Of a stretch of DNA of 64,000 nt, positions 15,935-24,121 are shown in pieces (position 1 is the stretch's first letter; every line of letters begins with the position of its first letter). The stretch is from Ornithinimicrobium laminariae. GTDB lineage: Bacteria; Actinomycetota; Actinomycetes; Actinomycetales; Dermatophilaceae. A program made the position numbers and the translations under genes. The stretch is from positions 1-64,000 of the forward strand of contig NZ_JAHZSU010000005.1 in NCBI RefSeq assembly GCF_019457945.1, given 5' to 3'. The notes beneath the pieces were generated by a model. That model ran no database searches and was not told the DNA's origin. It was given only the letters and a program-made list of their open reading frames with translations.

Positions 15935-17926
15935 GTGCTACCCAGATTAACACCTCGGCGCCAAATCGGTGCAGGAAACGCCCAAAAAAACGCCCGCGAT
16001 GGCGATTTTTGGGATCTCACTGCGGCGATGAGCCCGCGGGCTAAGGTGCGGGTCGCTGCTGTTGACGCCTATGGCCACGTACTCAATGAGTATCGGCCAG
16101 GTGCTGACCACAGCGTCAATGGAGACATTCCGCAGCGCCCGTGGGCGGTGTACCTCGCCGGCACGGACCGCCAGTTCCGACTCATCGGGTTCGACTTCGA
16201 CGCCAAAACAGAGGGATCGGCACCTGCAGCTGCCCGCGACGCCCAGATCCTTGTTGACCTCTTAGGCGAGGTTGGTTTACCTGCGGTGGTGTGCGAATCG
16301 GGCCCTTCGGGGGGCAGGCATGTGTGGACGGCACTGACCGAGGGTGTCGAAGCGGACGTGGTGGGCACGCTCGCCCGGTTGGCTCGTGGCTTGTGCCCTA
16401 GCCTCGACATAGCCCCCCTGACCAACCCTATTACTGGCTGCTTGCGCCCGCCGGGGGCACCGCACCGTTCTGGTGGGGCATCGACGGTTCTGAGTGGTGA
16501 CACCTCAACCTTGGCTCACCCGACGGGGACCCCAGCCCAGGTCAAAGATCTCGTCGCCCGGTTGGCGTTGCTCGTGGGCGATGTTGAACCTTCTCATTCT
16601 TTGGATGCCCGAACCCCGGTCCCTGTCGATGAGCATGGCCGGTTGCATTTGCCTGGCCCTCGACGTGAATTGTCAGCGATCAGTGCGGCCGCGTTGGTTG
16701 AGGATGCTGCCTCTGGTGATGCGTCCGCAGTGTTATGGCGGGTCCTGATGGGCGCGGCTGCTGCGAAGTGGCGTTACGCCGAGATCGCAGCGCTTGTCGA
16801 CACCAAACCCGGGCTAGAGCACATCCGGACCTACCGCGAACGCAGCGAACGTAAACGTCGCGGCCACGAAGACGCTCAACGGCTGCTGAGACGTCAATGG
16901 GACAAAGCTGTCACCTATGTAGCAACGAACCCACGCGAAGGTGGTCAGGATCCCACTTTCGATATCCGGGCCTATGAGATCGCCTCTCATGTCCGGGCGG
17001 TGCAGGCCAAGGCCGATGCTGCCGGTGGTCGTTGGGTCACAGGGGCTGGTCCTAGCCATCGTCGAGTTCTCGATGTACTGAGCGTCCTGGCGTTGCAGGC
17101 CCTCGACGTCGCCGTGGAAGCTGATATCAGACGCCTGGCGCTCCTGGCTGGCATTGGTCGTGAGACCGCACGTATGGCGCTGTGGGCACTTGCTGCAGAC
17201 GGTTGGGTGGCGCGTGTTGCACCAGCTGAGGGGCCTCATGGGGCGACGTGGTCTGTCAGGCCCGGAGTTGTTATCCACAGTGCTACCGATATAGATCGGT
17301 CACAAGTGGACCCACGCCCCGCTGTTGGCACTGGCATCGCCGAGCGTTCTCTTCTTCTGACGGATCTCACTTCTCGAACTGCAGCCTCTGTCCATGATGT
17401 TTTTAGTTCCTCACCCGGTCTTGGGGTTTTTGCCGGGAACGTCTTTGCCAGATTGGGTTCTGAAATGGCCGATCTGGGCACTGTCTGCCAGTTAGTGGGA
17501 GTTACGAGTGATCAAGCTTTGTCTGTGCTGGAAAGGCTAGTCGCTGCGGGTATTGTGCTGAGGTCCAAGACCGGGTGGCGTCGCCCCAAAACAGACCGGC
17601 GGCGCAAAGTGTCACGCCAACTCGGGGTGGATGGTCGGCTAGCTGCTAGAGCCAGGACGTACCACCTTGAGCGGCAGTTGTGGGGTTGGTGGCTTGCTGA
17701 GGAAGCCTGGATGAAAGCGCCGCGACGGTTGAGCATGCGCTCACGCCCCGGACCGGGGCAACTAGGGCTGTTGCCGGAAGTTGGTACGAATATTTACGGT
17801 GCCCATCCCCGTACTGTGGCTGGGCGGGCTGACTATCGACAAGCCAGGGTGTTCCTAGAGTCTTCTGCTGTCCTCGACGTCGTTTCGGTGACGTCCCCTG
17901 CACCGGTTGTTCAACACGCTTCCTGA
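15935..17926 (+). CDS. Plasmid replication protein with archaeo-eukaryotic primase-like domain
   Basis: A 663-residue protein translated from GTG 15935, with GGGAGG about 5 nt upstream. The N-terminal 200 residues show primase-polymerase hallmarks: the acidic pair in FRLIGFDFDAKTEG (about 82-95) and the SGGRH motif in CESGPSGGRHVWTAL (about 120-134). The C-terminal half carries winged-helix-like stretches, for example RRLALLAGIGRETARMALWALAADGWV and CQLVGVTSDQALSVLERLVAAGIV, which probably bind origin DNA. No helicase domain is seen, so the host helicase would be recruited. A DnaA box (TTATCCACA, 17271-17279) lies inside the gene and another (TTGTCCACA, 17967-17975) just after it. Best read as the replication initiator. 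Confidence 0.8.
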   Translation: MLPRLTPRRQIGAGNAQKNARDGDFWDLTAAMSPRAKVRVAAVDAYGHVLNEYRPGADHSVNGDIPQRPWAVYLAGTDRQFRLIGFDFDAKTEGSAPAAARDAQILVDLLGEVGLPAVVCESGPSGGRHVWTALTEGVEADVVGTLARLARGLCPSLDIAPLTNPITGCLRPPGAPHRSGGASTVLSGDTSTLAHPTGTPAQVKDLVARLALLVGDVEPSHSLDARTPVPVDEHGRLHLPGPRRELSAISAAALVEDAASGDASAVLWRVLMGAAAAKWRYAEIAALVDTKPGLEHIRTYRERSERKRRGHEDAQRLLRRQWDKAVTYVATNPREGGQDPTFDIRAYEIASHVRAVQAKADAAGGRWVTGAGPSHRRVLDVLSVLALQALDVAVEADIRRLALLAGIGRETARMALWALAADGWVARVAPAEGPHGATWSVRPGVVIHSATDIDRSQVDPRPAVGTGIAERSLLLTDLTSRTAASVHDVFSSSPGLGVFAGNVFARLGSEMADLGTVCQLVGVTSDQALSVLERLVAAGIVLRSKTGWRRPKTDRRRKVSRQLGVDGRLAARARTYHLERQLWGWWLAEEAWMKAPRRLSMRSRPGPGQLGLLPEVGTNIYGAHPRTVAGRADYRQARVFLESSAVLDVVSVTSPAPVVQHAS

Positions 17927-18115
17927 CGAACACCGGCAGAAGTATTTAAGGTCCTGCACGTTCGTGTTGTCCACAGGCCTTCCAGCAGCAACAAACTTAA
18001 CGCTGCTAACCTCAATGTTGGGCGAAGGCGGGGGATCCCCCTCCTCCAATAACCTTCGTCTACTCGGCTAGTCGAGCGCAGTGGCCATTCCGGCCACAAG
18101 TCGTGCTCCTGGCCG

Positions 18116-18151
18116 TGTGGTGCCCACCGACCCCCCTCGGTGGGCACCACA
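18116..18151. terminator. Strong 15-bp hairpin, probable bidirectional terminator
   Basis: TGTGGTGCCCACCGA pairs perfectly with TCGGTGGGCACCACA around a loop of six C. It separates the replication region from the abiE operon. No T-tract follows directly. Confidence 0.7.
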
Positions 18152-18232
18152 TCCCAACCACTCCACAAGACAGACATCTGAGCCCGGCACTACGCGCCGC
18201 ACGTGTCTCATGCACGCGCTGAGAATCACCTA

Positions 18233-18286
18233 TTTAGTGCAGTTACTCGTATTTTGCTATTGTATGTTTAGTGCAGTTATTCGTAT
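18233..18286 (+). promoter_or_regulatory. Paired 20-bp direct repeats in the abiE promoter region
   Basis: TTTAGTGCAGTTACTCGTAT (18233-18252) recurs at 18267-18286 with one mismatch, 34 bp start to start, in A+T-rich promoter-like DNA ending at the GGAGGAGG ribosome-binding site. AbiEi antitoxins of the known family repress their operon by binding repeats upstream, so these are likely AbiEi operators. Confidence 0.65.
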
Positions 18287-18308
18287 CGATGCGGAGGAGG
18301 TAGGTCCT

Positions 18309-18983
18309 GTGAGTGTCGAGACTCATCTCCGTGACCGAAAGGGTGCGGCTGAGGCCAAAGGCAGAATTCTGTCTTCGTCGTCACAGTTTTGGCGACCCGA
18401 GGATTTTTCGCTGAAGTCTTCAACGACTCACCACCTGCTGGCGCGTCTCGTTGATGAGGGCGAGTTGCGTCGTGTTCAAAGGGGTTTGTACTGGCGGGGG
18501 CTTGCGACGCCCCTAGGTATGTCGCCGCCTCCTGTTGACAGGCTGGTGGCTGAATTAGTGCCCGGGTCTGGTGTTGGTCCTGCTGGCTTTGCGGCAGCGA
18601 ACCTGTTGCGGTTATCCACTCAAGTCCCTAGAAGACAGGATTTCGCTGTCCCTACGCGGGCACCGACTGATGTGGGTTCTATCCATTTCGTGTCGAGGAA
18701 GAACCGGATCGGACGTGTGAAAGCCGGTTTAAAACCGCTCGAGGTCGCTCTTCTTGAGGTGCTGTCACGGTGGACAGACTTGGTTGAAGAGTCATCAGCG
18801 GACGCGGAGAGGACCCTGCGCCGTTTGCTAAGCGAAGGCATCCTTGACGCCGAACGGCTAGCGGCGGCATCGGTGACTGAGCCCGAGGAGGTCAAGGCGC
18901 GGTTAAATGAGTTGTTGGTAGCGGCCGGTCGTCGTGACTTGATTCCTCATGTCACGCGGTCGCAGGAACTGGTTGCTTCGTGA
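18309..18983 (+). CDS. abiEi: AbiEi-type antitoxin and transcriptional repressor
   Basis: A 224-residue protein from GTG 18309, placed 8 nt after GGAGGAGGT, the best ribosome-binding site in the area. The open frame reaches back to 18081 through operator and terminator DNA, so the longer form is rejected. The N terminus is a winged helix (WRPEDFSLKSSTTHHLLARLVDEGELRRVQRGLYWRG, about 27-64), followed by the AbiEi antitoxin domain with GPAGFAAANLLRLSTQVP. In the type IV toxin-antitoxin AbiE family this protein counters the nucleotidyltransferase toxin and represses the operon. It is coupled to the toxin by a GTGA overlap at 18980. Confidence 0.85.
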   Translation: MSVETHLRDRKGAAEAKGRILSSSSQFWRPEDFSLKSSTTHHLLARLVDEGELRRVQRGLYWRGLATPLGMSPPPVDRLVAELVPGSGVGPAGFAAANLLRLSTQVPRRQDFAVPTRAPTDVGSIHFVSRKNRIGRVKAGLKPLEVALLEVLSRWTDLVEESSADAERTLRRLLSEGILDAERLAAASVTEPEEVKARLNELLVAAGRRDLIPHVTRSQELVAS

Positions 18984-19957
18984 CTAAGCTCTGGCGCGAG
19001 GCAAAACCTGAACAGTTCGCATCAACAGTCCTGGTAGTAGCAGAGCAACTTGATGTGACTCCACTTGCGGTGGAGAAGGACTACTGGGTCTGTGAAGTGC
19101 TACGCGGAATCTCAGAAAAGCACCCAGGGAGGATCATCTTCAAGGGTGGCACAAGCCTGGAGAAGCTTCGAATTATCGAGCGTTTCTCTGAAGACCTCGA
19201 TCTTTTGCTGGTGGACCGAGATGATTCGTCCAGGGCCCCCAAGAAGGCCATGAAACGGATCATGAGGGACGCGGGAGTCTTTATCGGTACGGATGTGACG
19301 TCCCCCGAATCCGGAGGAGGCCCCGGGTGGTTCCACCGCAAGGGGTACCTAGTGCCATCCCTGGCCCATTCAAAGGCGCGACCCGAAGCTATTGCTGATC
19401 CGGCGAGCGTCCTCTTAGAACTGGGGCAGTCTGGAGGATCAGACCCCCACGACCTGCGACCAATCAGTTCGCTCATGAGCAGACAGTTGCAAGCCGCCGG
19501 CTTCAACACCGACGTATGGGATGACCTGCAAGAATTCGACTTCTTGATCCTGCACCCTGGTCGCACACTGATTGAGAAGCTTCTTCGAATCAACAACTTT
19601 GCGACCGATCCTCAGGGCACCCATGGGTTGCCACGTATAGGTCGACAGTTCTATGACATCTACCAACTCCTCAAGACGGATGAAGTCCGGGAACTCCTCG
19701 CAGACAAGGAGAGAGGTGGGCAGATCCTCGAAAGCTGTTATCGAGTATCAGAGGCCTTCGGCGGGGACGAGAAGCCGCCGAAGGGAGGCTTCTCTCAATG
19801 TGCTGCGTTCGACCCGGACTCAGCCATCGCAGAAGAACTGGCTCATCAGCATGGGATCGCCATGGAACAGTTGTATTACGGCAGCGAACCAGCGCCTACC
19901 TTCAACAGGATCCTCGATCAGATTCACAAAGATTCAGCGTTACTCAACATCAGATGA
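18980..19957 (+). CDS. abiEii: AbiEii-type nucleotidyltransferase toxin
   Basis: A 325-residue protein starting at GTG 18980 in overlap with the antitoxin gene. The nucleotidyltransferase signature is clear: FKGGTSLEKLRIIERFSEDLDLLL at about residues 53-76, containing the GGTS nucleotide-binding loop, the K/R pair and the DLDL metal-binding aspartates. Family members (AbiEii, MenT) transfer nucleotides to tRNA or other substrates and arrest growth, giving abortive phage infection and plasmid stabilisation. Length fits the family (about 300). With abiEi it forms a complete two-gene module. Confidence 0.9.
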   Translation: MTKLWREAKPEQFASTVLVVAEQLDVTPLAVEKDYWVCEVLRGISEKHPGRIIFKGGTSLEKLRIIERFSEDLDLLLVDRDDSSRAPKKAMKRIMRDAGVFIGTDVTSPESGGGPGWFHRKGYLVPSLAHSKARPEAIADPASVLLELGQSGGSDPHDLRPISSLMSRQLQAAGFNTDVWDDLQEFDFLILHPGRTLIEKLLRINNFATDPQGTHGLPRIGRQFYDIYQLLKTDEVRELLADKERGGQILESCYRVSEAFGGDEKPPKGGFSQCAAFDPDSAIAEELAHQHGIAMEQLYYGSEPAPTFNRILDQIHKDSALLNIR

Positions 19958-20452
19958 GACTACACAAAAGGCCCGGCCAAGACGCATGACTCCCCGATGC
20001 TTAACGAGCATACGTGGTACGCCGATAACTTTTATTATGTAATGCTGCCTGTTCAGGGCGCTGTCATGACTTATAACGTCCCAGCTCGAAGAGTGCTAGG
20101 TCTACGTCGCGCGCGAGCCAGTTACTCCTTGTTTGTTGATGGCGGGCCTCCGGCGGATGTGGCGAGCGATTGCGAGAACAGACCTCGCGGGGCTTTCATC
20201 CAACCCGCTGGAAGCAGTGCTCGTTCGGTGGGCGATCCGCTACAGTCGTGTGGCGTGCGTTGATGGCCCGGCTTTTCGCTCTTCGGATCCTGCGTCAGAG
20301 TGCTCTTTAGATCGCAGCGCCTTGCATAACTGAACAGATCGCAGCGCCTTGCATAACTGAACACGATGACCCAAGTAGGTATTCCTGGCGATCAGGAATA
20401 ATTCCCTTTCATATTATCAATAAGTGTTGTTGCAAGATCGGAGGCGAGTATA
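19958..20452. other. Intergenic stretch with 27-bp tandem duplication
   Basis: No gene is supported here. It contains the direct repeat at 20309-20362 and a perfect inverted repeat TATTCCTG/CAGGAATA at 20380-20400, just upstream of the small membrane-protein gene. Composition shifts to A+T-rich toward 20450. Confidence 0.45.
20309..20362. repeat. Two perfect 27-bp tandem copies
   Basis: A 27-bp unit beginning AGATCGCAGCGCCTTGCATA is repeated exactly, head to tail, at 20309-20335 and 20336-20362. It could be a small iteron or operator pair, or a recent slippage duplication. Confidence 0.85.
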
Positions 20453-20773
20453 GTGGGCTGGCTCCTTCTAGGTGTCCTAATCCTCATTCTCGTTTTTGAA
20501 ATGCCGCTGTTTACTTTGAGTGTAGTGCTTACGGCAGTTGTAGCATTTGCGGCTATGGCAATCAGTGTAAATTCAAATCACGTAATTATCAAAGTGCTGG
20601 CGTGGCTTGTGTACATTTTAAGCCTAGGTTTAGTCTATTGGGCTTTTGGTATCTATGAGAACGCAAGCGATGATTCTGTCCTTATTATGTGGGCAGGGTT
20701 GTTGGCGGGTCTCATACTCAATGTCTTTGCCTTCTTGCTCGGTTCCGACTCCAAGCTTTGCCGGAAATCCTAG
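20453..20773 (+). CDS. Small three-helix membrane protein
   Basis: A 106-residue protein from GTG 20453, with GGAGG about 9 nt upstream. Almost all of it is hydrophobic in three to four segments (LLLGVLILILVFEMPLF; LSVVLTAVVAFAAMAISV; IIKVLAWLVYILSLGLVYWAFGIY; LIMWAGLLAGLILNVFAFLLG), with a short charged tail ending KLCRKS. The gene is visibly more A+T-rich than its neighbours, suggesting separate acquisition. Function unknown; candidates include an envelope protein, an immunity protein or a phage-superinfection factor. Confidence 0.6.
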   Translation: MGWLLLGVLILILVFEMPLFTLSVVLTAVVAFAAMAISVNSNHVIIKVLAWLVYILSLGLVYWAFGIYENASDDSVLIMWAGLLAGLILNVFAFLLGSDSKLCRKS

Positions 20774-21839
20774 GTCACTCAGTTGCCTACCGGTCGATGC
20801 GGGCGACTATGCCGAGTGGGGATTCCTGCTGTCAATTTAGGGTGAGCATACTTCCGGCCCCTGCAGGTCGCTCCTCGAAGGATTCTGAGTTTGGTCAATC
20901 GCCTTAGTGTCTAGCTCGTGACAGTGGAAGCCAGCGTGCGAGCAGTTCGTTTTTGAAGGTCAGCACACTGTTGAGATCAGCCGGGGACGTACCTCACGAG
21001 GCGGGCTACTTAATGCCTAACCGAGCCGCTCAGAATTCGTTGAACCCACAGCGCCTTGAGGTGTGCATATGCTCAGTTGTGGGCGATAAATTTGGCGATC
21101 TGACTGGCTAGGCAGTCTCTGGCCCGGCTCATCCTCCACCGACGCAACGCACCTGGTGTGTAAATTTACTCAGCGTCCGGATCAAACTCATTGTACAACG
21201 TCAAATCGAAGACGGGATATAATACCCAGCCTACCCCTCGCCCTCCGTTTCCGATTCCCAAAGATGAGGCGTTACACCAATCCATCCCGGACGCGATACG
21301 TCGATGTATTTCATCCTCAGCAAATTAAACCAGCCGCAAACTCATCCTGATCGGACCGTGCCGCCTCACTCGTTCTGCCGCCCTCCAACTCCGTACCCAA
21401 ACGGGCCCGACGAAACGCCTCTCCACGACGATCCCTCTCATTGTCGCTAATCGCCATTGGCCAACCCTCCCCTTTGCATAACTCAAACCGGGTTAGGCCG
21501 ACCGCCGTATTCATTACCGTCCCTCTTCCACAGGCTGCGTTTGGTGTTATGCCAGTTATGTCAGCATTACACCGTCCCCAACTCTTCTCACGATTTGCTG
21601 CCTTTGATTATTCGCAACGGTTCTCTCCCATTTACCGGTCCAGTGGGAGTTTCTCCCCCGTGTCGCTGAGCGGACGCCTGATGCTAGTCGCCACGCTGCG
21701 CTCCAGAGGAAGATCCGTCACCCCACGTTTCTCAACGCGACCGCGACCCCCCTTGTCCATCCGGTTGAGCTCGCGTTGATTCAACTTACCGCGCGATAGC
21801 AGTGGGCGAACTGTCGGAGTGCCTCACTAAGGTCTACTT
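20774..21839. other. About 1 kb of mostly non-coding DNA
   Basis: Many short frames exist on both strands but only the 46-codon minus-strand frame at 21317-21457 has a ribosome-binding site. A TTGTAC...TATAAT pair near 21190-21225 has a 21-bp spacer and is a weak promoter candidate. The stretch may be decayed accessory sequence. Confidence 0.35.
21317..21457 (-). CDS. Possible 46-residue small protein
   Basis: ATG 21457 follows AAAGGGGAGGG with 7-nt spacing, the best Shine-Dalgarno sequence in this otherwise empty region. The product, MAISDNERDRRGEAFRRARL and so on, is charged and hydrophilic, with neither membrane nor cysteine motifs. Its N-terminal half could form a basic helix. No family recognised. 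It may be a short DNA-binding or antitoxin-like peptide, or a remnant. Confidence 0.35.
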   Translation of the reverse strand: MAISDNERDRRGEAFRRARLGTELEGGRTSEAARSDQDEFAAGLIC

Positions 21840-22724
21840 ATGCCCAAGGTGAAACAGATACTGAACGTTCAAGAGGCGGCGGTCGATCACCTTCTTGGCG
21901 ACTACGCACGGGACAACGGATTCCGCCTCATGATCAAGCCTCGGCTACGAGATGTGATTGACGTTGAGGATATGGAGTTGACCAGTCGTGAGCGGAACTT
22001 TCTTTTCACGTCGCACCTCGACTTCGTCGCGGCCGACACCACGAATGTGCCAGTCCTCGCCATCGAGTACGACGGTTCCCAGCACTGGAACGATTACAAG
22101 CAACGCGACCGCGACACAATCAAGGACCGCCTGTGCAAGGCCGCCGGCTTGGACCTGCTGCGGATTGACAACCTCTACACCCGGAAGGCAGGCCGATGGC
22201 AGGTACTGGGCTACATCCTCGAGATGCACGAAATAGGAAAAGTTTTCGCGGAAGCCCAAGCCCAAGGAAGCATCCCCTGGGACGAGCCGTTCATCCACAC
22301 CTCGATCATTGACACCACCGACCCACAACGCCTTACCTTCACCGGCCTTGACATGGCGGCAATCGAACGGCTCCAACGCCTGCTCGCGACCCACTCGATC
22401 AACTGGTGGGGACAATGGTGGCGTGTCCTTGACGGACGCGCTGAGACTCGCTCACTTCTTGCGCTCCCGAACGGTCAGTTCCTCTCCTCTAGCTGTGAGA
22501 TCCGCCAGTTCGCCATCGAGGGCATCTCCGCGTTGCAACTCGCTGAAGAATTGACCACCGCTGAGCTCGGCTGGCTGACCGAGTGTTACGAGAAGGCCGA
22601 ACCAGTCGCACTGAGCCACGAACAAGGTCGGCGGATGCTCGATGAACTCAACCCGGATCCGGGAAAGCACACGTCGACGGTGGGCTGGTCTCTGCACTTC
22701 AGCGCCGGAATGCCCGCGACCTGA
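21840..22724 (+). CDS. DUF2726-like (PD-(D/E)XK-type) protein
   Basis: A 294-residue protein. Residues about 55-115 match the DUF2726 pattern, a restriction-endonuclease-like fold: FTSHLDFVAADTTNVPVLAIEYDGSQHW, then RDTIKDRLCKAAGLDLLRI. The Asp of LDF and the Glu of IEYDG are the likely metal ligands. The C-terminal 150 residues are Trp-rich (INWWGQWWRVLDG) and not assigned. Many such proteins occur in mobile defence regions, but no activity can be claimed. It stands alone, upstream of the AEP-like gene by about 470 bp of DNA in which I see no gene. Confidence 0.7.
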   Translation: MPKVKQILNVQEAAVDHLLGDYARDNGFRLMIKPRLRDVIDVEDMELTSRERNFLFTSHLDFVAADTTNVPVLAIEYDGSQHWNDYKQRDRDTIKDRLCKAAGLDLLRIDNLYTRKAGRWQVLGYILEMHEIGKVFAEAQAQGSIPWDEPFIHTSIIDTTDPQRLTFTGLDMAAIERLQRLLATHSINWWGQWWRVLDGRAETRSLLALPNGQFLSSSCEIRQFAIEGISALQLAEELTTAELGWLTECYEKAEPVALSHEQGRRMLDELNPDPGKHTSTVGWSLHFSAGMPAT

Positions 22725-23197
22725 TCCGACTAACATCATCTTCAGCACTCGACATCGGCCAAGGGCCCTGACTACGGTTTGGGGCTGGTGACAGCATTCA
22801 TACCGGCACCCCTACACGCCCCAAACAAACGCACACCCGGCCGGTCCAAGAAACCGCGCAAGACCACCAGGAAGACCTTCTACCGAATGAGGTACCGGAT
22901 GAGGGAAGCGACGCAACCTGATGCACAGCCTGAGCTCCCCATTTCGTGGCTCTACCCGCCCACAGGATGGACAACGACACTCGACCACCCGTTCTCGCTC
23001 AGCCCCGGGTGGCTCTCAACAGTCGGTGCCGTGCCAGGCGCAGTCAAGAGCGCTTCGCGTCGCACACAATACGGCTTCGCCCCAACCAGGACAGCACCAG
23101 ACAGGACACCCAGCGCAATTACCGTTCGGGGGTCGGGGATGGTCTCTAACTCCCGTAGACCGGCAGGCCTGTCACACCTGGGTGGAATAATCTCAAT

Positions 23198-23338
23198 ATG
23201 GGATATAGGTCGGCTGCTTGGGGCGATGTTTGGTTGCAGTTCCAGCAGCCCGAAGATCTGTACACCCGCGAAGGCTCCAGCCCGGTCGCTATCGTGAGAG
23301 GGATCTGGGCGAACAGCACTAGACGAGAGGCTCTCTGA
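23198..23338 (+). CDS. Possible 46-residue protein abutting the AEP-like gene
   Basis: ATG 23198 opens a 46-codon frame (MGYRSAAWGDVWLQFQQPED at the start) whose TGA at 23336-23338 is followed immediately by the ATG of the AEP-like gene at 23339. The residue mix, with three Trp and balanced charge, looks protein-like. GGGTGGA lies about 11-13 nt upstream of the ATG. If real it would be translationally coupled to the next gene. Confidence 0.35.
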   Translation: MGYRSAAWGDVWLQFQQPEDLYTREGSSPVAIVRGIWANSTRREAL

Positions 23339-24121
23339 ATGGGCCAGCCCGATATCTGGCATTTCGCAGAAAACCACTCCGCCTTGGGGCTAGAAGACTT
23401 CCTGCCTGAACTTCTAGAAGAGAACAGTATTTCCGAGGTCCAGACCCGGACTCTGACACGGGGTCCTTCCCTGCAGGGCCGGGCTTCTGATGAGCGAGTA
23501 CTGCGCGTTGCAAGTCAAGCGCGGAGTCGTTCTCAGAAAAGCGATATGCCGTTCTGGGAAGCGATGATGGCCATGGCCACTGATGAAGCACCAGCTGTTC
23601 GGCGTGCGATCTTTCGAGAGGCGTTGTATCACCGCTCAGATGCCGATGACCTAGACAGAAATTTCGTGCCCACCCTTGAGTTTGTCTCGACACTGCGTGG
23701 AGCAGGATTTTGCGAAAGTCATGAGCGGGGAATCACCGCGCTGACTTCGGTGGTAAGCGTCTCGGGTGAGGAGCGGCACCTTCCGCTGCTCGATTTCCGT
23801 GTCTCGCCCAGTGAGTTCCATACCGAACTTATTACTGAACTCCTAACTATTCTCGGCGAGCGTGGCTACCTTGTTGACTCGGGACGGTCCTACCACTTTT
23901 ATGGCGCTCGAACTGCTTCGGCCGAGGATTTCTGGGCGTTCTTGGGACGCGCACAACTCATGGCCCCATTCGTAGATGAACGATGGATCGCTCACCAGTT
24001 GATCAGCGCTAGGGCTTCTCTGAGGCTTTCCACCAACTCGGTACGCCATCTAGTGCCCCCGCGGTTAGTTGCTTGGTCGGATGGTCTTCGGCTCTTATCG
24101 CCAGTACGGCAGCGTCGATAG
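23339..24121 (+). CDS. Archaeo-eukaryotic-primase-like protein in a defence cluster
   Basis: A 260-residue protein. The C-terminal half recalls the AEP/primase fold: LPLLDFRVSPSEF (candidate first acidic motif, about 147-159), SGRSYHFYGAR (candidate sxH motif, about 181-191) and FVDERWIAHQLISARASLRLS (about 212-232). The N-terminal 100 residues are not assigned. The third catalytic Asp is not obvious, so activity is uncertain. Its 3' end overlaps the convergent phosphoribosyltransferase gene by 27 bp (24095-24121), so transcripts of the two units would be antisense at their ends. Next to SLOG, SIR2 and PRTase genes, a nucleotide- or nucleic-acid-centred defence role is a fair inference. Confidence 0.6.
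   Translation: MGQPDIWHFAENHSALGLEDFLPELLEENSISEVQTRTLTRGPSLQGRASDERVLRVASQARSRSQKSDMPFWEAMMAMATDEAPAVRRAIFREALYHRSDADDLDRNFVPTLEFVSTLRGAGFCESHERGITALTSVVSVSGEERHLPLLDFRVSPSEFHTELITELLTILGERGYLVDSGRSYHFYGARTASAEDFWAFLGRAQLMAPFVDERWIAHQLISARASLRLSTNSVRHLVPPRLVAWSDGLRLLSPVRQRR

Larger units (their letters stand above)
17927..18308. other. Candidate replication-origin region downstream of the replication gene
   Basis: This gene-free stretch of about 380 bp holds a TTGTCCACA DnaA box at 17967-17975 (the actinobacterial consensus), short inverted repeats (GGGGGATCCCC; GTGGCC/GGCCAC near 18081-18097), the strong terminator at 18116-18151 and the abiE operators. Assignment as origin is inference from the DnaA boxes next to the initiator gene. 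Confidence 0.4.

Noticed and set aside
18081..18308. Upstream extension of AbiEi
   Set aside because: It runs through a perfect terminator hairpin and the operator repeats. GTG 18309 has an excellent ribosome-binding site.
21190..21225. TTGTAC...TATAAT promoter
   Set aside because: The 21-bp spacer is too long and no gene follows in a sensible position.
22779..23297. Plus-strand frame of 172 codons before the AEP-like gene
   Set aside because: Basic, Pro/Ser/Thr-rich composition with no ribosome-binding site. The overlapping 46-codon frame ending at the next start is more plausible.
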